A stretch of 64,000 nt of DNA from NCBI GenBank assembly GCA_049516155.1, contig JBEKTJ010000030.1:1-64000 (forward strand). The letters run 5' to 3'. The notes below the pieces were generated by a model that was not told the DNA's origin, ran no database searches, and saw only the letters and a program-made list of their open reading frames with translations. The translations under genes and the position numbers were made by a program. Shown one piece after another: positions 60,501 to 64,000 of the stretch (position 1 is its first letter; every line of letters starts with the position of its first letter). The DNA is from Bog-159 sp049516155. Its GTDB lineage: Bacteria; Acidobacteriota; Terriglobia; Bryobacterales; Bryobacteraceae.

Positions 60501-61424
60501 ATGATAGGCGGCGGAGGGTTGGGGGATATCGCGGCCCCGCCGCAGCCGGTCTTCGGTCTGGGCACGTCGCCGCTGGCAAGCGGGACGGTGGAACTTAGCG
60601 GGGTCTCCTTCCCGACGCTGATCAACACAACCAGCGCCACCGCGGCCACCTTGACTATGTACTACTGGGATGAACTGATCGGGACCACTCCATACTCGCT
60701 GTCCGCGGCGATGGCGGCAACCGACACCGTACTGAATCTGACGCCTGCAGGCACCGCGACGGCGGGTTCGTTCTTGCAGGTCGAAGCGGAAGTGATACAA
60801 GTGCTGTCCGTGGCCGGCGGTGGGCTTCAATATCAAGTGATGCGTGGCATGCACGGCACAACGGCTGCATCGCATGCCGCACAAGTGGGGATCTACCAGT
60901 TGTCGAATACCGTCGCGGTGGCGCCCTTCCCTCTGGACTTCTTTGGCAGCCCGCTTAGCGGCAACTGGAGCTTTCCGATACCGCTGCCCAACACCAAGGT
61001 GGCCAGTGCGGAGTTATTCGTCACGAATTCCAGGGGCAACAGTCCAATAGCCGCAATTAATCTGACTCAGTCGGTGGATTACGGATTGCGAACGCTTTCG
61101 GGCGGGCAGTACTCATTCCAGGTGCAAGGATACCTCGCGGTGGACAGCGACCCGGCGCCCAATGTGATCGTAGAGGCGGCGCATGCGGTGCAGGACGTTT
61201 ATGCAATCGTGAAGCAGGCGCCAGTTGGAGGTCCTATACAAATCGCACTGAGCCAGAACGGATCGCCCTATTGCACTTTGACGATTCCCGCCGGTGCGAC
61301 TATTTCGCCCAGCGTGGATGGGTTCGGGATGCCATTGCTGGCGCAGGCGCAACTCAGTATGGCGATTACCGCGGTCGGACAAGCCACTCCCGGATCCGAC
61401 CTGACTGTAATCCTGCGGTTGTGA
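57525..61424 (+). CDS. Tail tip protein: gpL-like Fe-S domain fused to gpJ-like hub
   Basis: 1,299 residues from the ATG at 57525, which overlaps the previous stop by 17 bp. The first 250 or so match minor tail protein L/DUF2163 (LSIYDLKELAVTDTPLLLFQCVLPNGQSEYWSTHQIVYNGNAYAPLVM). Four Cys at 156, 185, 207 and 214 (RRCPWQF, YPCGYS, SCAYTRLDCEARG) could hold a 4Fe-4S cluster as shown for lambda gpL. Next is a gpJ-like hub (VWILLDILQRSGWG, ADTIRGIRNTARLLFTYSVGGMLQLQVEN, IADTPNQVTVEFQDAFNGYQQDSLLTV). Then come fibronectin-like and beta domains. This puts two usually separate genes in one polypeptide. Confidence 0.78.
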   Translation: MLSIYDLKELAVTDTPLLLFQCVLPNGQSEYWSTHQIVYNGNAYAPLVMKHNVFAVQTSSEQGVDVIPRVSVSMANADSYFSELERSVGWKGATLTVTFLFYNLLAGAATSNAAVLFQGIVNPPDQSTESLFQLSAVNWMSMQRVLLPPVRIQRRCPWQFPSNAQQRQEAVSGGSSGQYSLLYPCGYSPDQTGGVGAMLAGAPYTSCAYTRLDCEARGMFSGPMRFGGLEFVPSSIQVRSYGGGWQYAPVNDNVAIYNDFVPLLYGTAWYYPPIVFSRNDGNLTYMEVLLGMGPIQDVQMVLVNQIQIPVWQAGQNMTATGWYQVVSLGARNGAFDPYFTDAAGNPAGDPYGSMAYLSVVVPNQINNGQSLPNVQVLADGLQLPAYAADGSYLATVFTSNPVWILLDILQRSGWGTANIDLTTFATAAAYCDQQIQTQDLNGNNIMIPRFQCNLCLQSQRNAADTIRGIRNTARLLFTYSVGGMLQLQVENSIALQQPTQQPWTNSTETLNGGWPAYEFSDGSAGVANILRKASGVPSVQVSSRSIADTPNQVTVEFQDAFNGYQQDSLLTVDVADTQLTSQVITTSLMALGIPNYDQAARISQFTLDKSVSGNTYVTFDTNVKALGLRPGDIIAFTYLKEGFERAPFRITKIAPGTNYRITTITAQVEDDAWYEDTNGQIPGGTGASLQPNGGVGVPRPLLGNIVDSSGNPQYQIAESASNTSDGGVDEELTVGFLVPATTVAGGPGMPLLSLAATIGAGGTLAGAQTLYYAVSALDSAGNESVLSFVILANIPPGSNTNSVTLTGLSFDASTVTFNVYRGPNPQQLGRIASSQALSASFTDTGLPDQVWVPPDPNFDHANFYWRTELQPPYAATIATANTVGNSTAEMGGVNYAGMIVRILTGTGAAQEYFIVSNTVTTLTVTQPWAVQPDATSQFAIAEAAWHFAATAKTSPVQFEIPNETGVTLHIQGRGANANNLEGPPLLSTLTRWMIGGGGLGDIAAPPQPVFGLGTSPLASGTVELSGVSFPTLINTTSATAATLTMYYWDELIGTTPYSLSAAMAATDTVLNLTPAGTATAGSFLQVEAEVIQVLSVAGGGLQYQVMRGMHGTTAASHAAQVGIYQLSNTVAVAPFPLDFFGSPLSGNWSFPIPLPNTKVASAELFVTNSRGNSPIAAINLTQSVDYGLRTLSGGQYSFQVQGYLAVDSDPAPNVIVEAAHAVQDVYAIVKQAPVGGPIQIALSQNGSPYCTLTIPAGATISPSVDGFGMPLLAQAQLSMAITAVGQATPGSDLTVILRL

Positions 61425-61440
61425 CCAGGCGGCCAAACGG

Positions 61441-64000
61441 ATGACCACGCTTCAGATACTCACTCCCAGCCAAGACTTGCAGTGCTACTTCTACGAGCCT
61501 TCGGCGGTGGCGGCACTCAGCGACACGAGTGCAAACGGTTTCACTGTTTCGGGCTCCTGGCGGACGCAATCCGACTGGGTTGTGATCGAATGGAATCGCG
61601 ACAACGTATTCGAGCATCCGGCGTTTCGCTACCTCCCCGTGAGCGATTTGAGCGGGCTGGTGCTCTCTTACCAAGAGACTCGCTCTAACTGCATTGCGAT
61701 CGATTCGGTGCTCTATGCGACCGTGGCGTGGCCTTATCTGCGCGTGTGGGCCGATCCTGGAAGCGGTGAGCAGATCTACACAATTCCGTTGCTAGCGAAC
61801 GCCACACCGGTAACAGGCAGCTATGTACCAGCGTCGGCGATTTTCGAACTGCAAGGCACGGCGACGACCGGCGATTACATCGAACTGGCGTGGGATGAAG
61901 AGCACTATACGTATCAACTTTATGGCACGGACACGCTGCCAACGGCCGCTGCGGCGTTGGCCAACAGCATCAACACGTTCTCACAAACGATGCAAGCGTC
62001 GGCTAGCGGCGCGGCCATCACGCTGACGCTGGCCAACAGTGCCACCGGCGAGAATGGCAATCGCATCGGGGTTTATGGGAACACTTATAGCGCGCCGCCC
62101 GGAACGCCGACGGAGAGTTGGCAGCCGGCATCGCAACTCCTTAGCGGCGGCCTATCACCGAGCCAGTGGCAGATCACTCTGAACTTCGCTTCGATCACGG
62201 GGCTCGATCCGGCCGGCGCGACTGTTCCGGTACCTATGGATTCCGTGCGGAAGATGCGCTGGACCTGGGCGGCCGATTTGCAGCCTGGGGATTTCGGACG
62301 GACAGAGTTCGCGGTGGTGGTATCGAACTGGACCGTCAGCGGATCGAACGGCAACTATCAGGTGGCGGGACCTGGAAGCTGGCGCGTGGAAGACGACGAC
62401 CTGTCAATCGGCTATACAGGGCGATGGACCACCGCTATCGGCAATTACTCGGGCGGTTCGATCGGCTACGCAACCGTGGCGGGTGCGGCCGTCAGTTATA
62501 CTTACCAATCGCCGCAAGACCATATCTTGAACTTGGGGACGCGCCGGTTCTCCACCGCCGCGCAGTTGTCGGTTCAAGTGGATCAGACCCCGGTACAGGT
62601 GCTAAGCGTGGCGCTTGCGGGCGAGGATGTGTTGGTGCGGTGGAGCTTGGGTAACATGTCCGGCGGGACCCAGCACGCCGTCACGATTACACATACCGGC
62701 GTCGCGAATTCCACATTTTATTTCGACTTTCTGGAAATTGCGATCTCAACAGTCAATTTGCCCACCTTCGCACCGGACCCACAAACGACTTTGGCGACCG
62801 ACTGGGACACGCTGAACTCCCAGGCCCTAGCGCCGGAGCGGACCGCGTGGCAGATCCAGTCGCTGGGATTCACAGGCAGGGCCAATCACTATGTGGGCGC
62901 GCTATGGTTCTACGAATTGCTTTGCGCTGCCCAAGTGTACGCCACCGGGACCGTCGCGTTCTCCGGCGTATCGCAATTTGGAGATACCACCCAGCTATCG
63001 CTGGGGCCGACCGTCTTCACGCACTTGAATCTGATCGGGGATACACCCGCGAGCTTGGCGCAGGCGTTCGCGCTGCTGATTAACGAAGGGTCGACCGGCG
63101 TTTGGGCGCTGGCGAGCGGTGGCGTGCTCACGATCACCGCGCGCCTGATGGGCAGCGCCGGCAATGGGCTCACGCTCTCCGTCAATGTAGGCGGCAGTAC
63201 CACACTGCAGGTAACCACGAGCGGTGCGCTGGCAGGCGGCGTGGACGGCACATGGCTTACCGATCTGACTGTCATCCCGCGGATCAATCGGGCGGCACGC
63301 GATTGGAGCCAGAGCTTCTACGCGGCGCTGAACGGCTATGGCATCCCGGCGACGGCTTCTTTCAGTACGGAACTGGGGAATGGAGATCCGTCGGTAGCCG
63401 CCGGCATCGCCCAGTGTTACCCGGATGGCAGCCCAACCTTTGTAAACACACCGGCCTTGCAGACAAATTTCTCGCCTGCCAGTTTGGCGTTCTGGCAGCA
63501 AGTCTATCTCGACATGGCCAACGTGATGGCTGCGGCCGGTGTGGGAATCTACCTGCAATTCGGCGAGGTGCAGTGGTGGTACTTCTGTCCGCCAACCGAC
63601 CCGGCCGGCGGCAATTGGACGCCCATCGCCAATGGCGGCATGCCTTTCTACGACGCCTATACCACGGCCACGTTTCATGCGCAGTATGGGCGGGCCATGC
63701 ACGTGTTTACGGACCCCAGCAACGACCCCTCGCCGTACCCGCAAGAATCCACGTTCCTGCCCGCTCTGATCGGCCAGTTCACCGCCGCGATCATGGCCTT
63801 CGTGCGCCAAACCTATGCCAATGCGCAGTTCGAAGTACTTTACCCGCCGGACACTAACAATGCTCCCCTCACCAGCGTGATCAACTTACCGGTGCTGTGG
63901 TCGGCGGCAAATCTCAACTGCTTCAAGACCGAGAACTTCACCTATACTGGCAGTTACGATCTCAACGCGGCCGTGACTTCGATCGACCTGCCGGTGCAAC
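61441..64000 (+). CDS. Large tail fibre / host-specificity protein, cut by window edge
   Basis: An open frame from the ATG at 61441 to the edge (at least 853 residues, no stop seen). The N-terminal part is beta-rich (CYFYEPSAVAALSDTSANGFTVSGSWRTQSDWVVIEWN; QIYTIPLLANATPVTGSYVPASAIFELQGTATTGDYIELAWDEEHYTYQL). A later part (from about residue 610) looks like a TIM-barrel glycosidase: LTVIPRINRAARDWSQSFYAALNGYGIPATASFSTELGNG, VYLDMANVMAAAGVGIYLQFGEVQWWYFCPP, GMPFYDAYTTATFH, and so on. Probably a receptor-binding or glycan-degrading fibre. A 5'-complete, 3'-partial gene. Confidence 0.72.
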   Translation, partial: MTTLQILTPSQDLQCYFYEPSAVAALSDTSANGFTVSGSWRTQSDWVVIEWNRDNVFEHPAFRYLPVSDLSGLVLSYQETRSNCIAIDSVLYATVAWPYLRVWADPGSGEQIYTIPLLANATPVTGSYVPASAIFELQGTATTGDYIELAWDEEHYTYQLYGTDTLPTAAAALANSINTFSQTMQASASGAAITLTLANSATGENGNRIGVYGNTYSAPPGTPTESWQPASQLLSGGLSPSQWQITLNFASITGLDPAGATVPVPMDSVRKMRWTWAADLQPGDFGRTEFAVVVSNWTVSGSNGNYQVAGPGSWRVEDDDLSIGYTGRWTTAIGNYSGGSIGYATVAGAAVSYTYQSPQDHILNLGTRRFSTAAQLSVQVDQTPVQVLSVALAGEDVLVRWSLGNMSGGTQHAVTITHTGVANSTFYFDFLEIAISTVNLPTFAPDPQTTLATDWDTLNSQALAPERTAWQIQSLGFTGRANHYVGALWFYELLCAAQVYATGTVAFSGVSQFGDTTQLSLGPTVFTHLNLIGDTPASLAQAFALLINEGSTGVWALASGGVLTITARLMGSAGNGLTLSVNVGGSTTLQVTTSGALAGGVDGTWLTDLTVIPRINRAARDWSQSFYAALNGYGIPATASFSTELGNGDPSVAAGIAQCYPDGSPTFVNTPALQTNFSPASLAFWQQVYLDMANVMAAAGVGIYLQFGEVQWWYFCPPTDPAGGNWTPIANGGMPFYDAYTTATFHAQYGRAMHVFTDPSNDPSPYPQESTFLPALIGQFTAAIMAFVRQTYANAQFEVLYPPDTNNAPLTSVINLPVLWSAANLNCFKTENFTYTGSYDLNAAVTSIDLPVQ

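Larger units (their letters stand above)
47834..64000 (+). mobile_element. Prophage-like head and tail module, extends past the right edge
   Basis: About seventeen tightly packed plus-strand genes in classical siphovirus order: terminase, portal, scaffold, coat, connector, tail tube, frameshifted chaperones, short tape-measure candidate, distal tail, gpL/gpJ-type tip and fibre. No integrase, repressor, replication, holin or endolysin gene lies inside the window. That is compatible with the left edge of a prophage whose other genes lie to the right, or with a domesticated particle such as a gene transfer agent. Confidence 0.85.

Overview
The window looks like a high-GC acidobacterial chromosome of the Candidatus Solibacter / Bryobacteraceae type. 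The strongest pointer is a pair of NHL-repeat proteins ending in the C-terminal domain that protein family databases named after Solibacter (TIGR03437). Secreted gluconate-2-dehydrogenase-like subunits, many one-off secreted proteins and small intergenic hairpin repeats fit the same picture. No rRNA, tRNA or CRISPR array was found. The assignment is inferred from gene content, not from a marker gene.

Layout. 0-10 kb: a gene cut by the left edge, an S9 prolyl oligopeptidase, a HicAB toxin-antitoxin pair, an RpoD-like sigma factor, a secreted CxxCH protein, a stress protein, an acetyltransferase, an aldehyde dehydrogenase and a ROK sugar kinase. 10-16 kb: a SIS-domain protein, then a pyrimidine-degradation operon (nitrilase-type beta-ureidopropionase, PreT, PreA). 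16-23 kb: a PD40 protein with an ABC-2 exporter, YgiD, a nucleotidyltransferase, RsmI, DoxX and secreted proteins. 23-29 kb: the tandemly duplicated NHL proteins and a GT39-type membrane glycosyltransferase.

28.9-32.0 kb is a complete transposon. It has 18-bp perfect terminal inverted repeats, an 8-bp target duplication, an IS1-family-like DDE transposase and four unrelated passenger genes. It sits on the last codons of a GT2/methyltransferase fusion gene and supplies that gene's present stop codon. 33-47 kb: PilZ, a fosmidomycin-resistance-type MFS transporter, an asparaginase half-domain, homoserine kinase, RF2 with its programmed +1 frameshift, Sua5/TsaC, a DnaC-like ATPase, a GH35-like secreted protein, a frameshifted acetyltransferase pseudogene, a Gfo/Idh/MocA oxidoreductase, an orphan Flp pilin and a GMC oxidoreductase with its small subunit.

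47.8-64.0 kb (continuing past the right edge) is a compact, all-plus-strand head and tail module of a siphovirus-like prophage or related particle. It encodes terminase, portal, scaffold, P22-type coat, connector proteins, tail tube and tail chaperones joined by a textbook -1 frameshift signal. A very short tape-measure candidate, distal tail proteins, a gpL-gpJ fused tail-tip protein and a large fibre protein follow. No integrase, repressor or lysis gene is visible inside the window.
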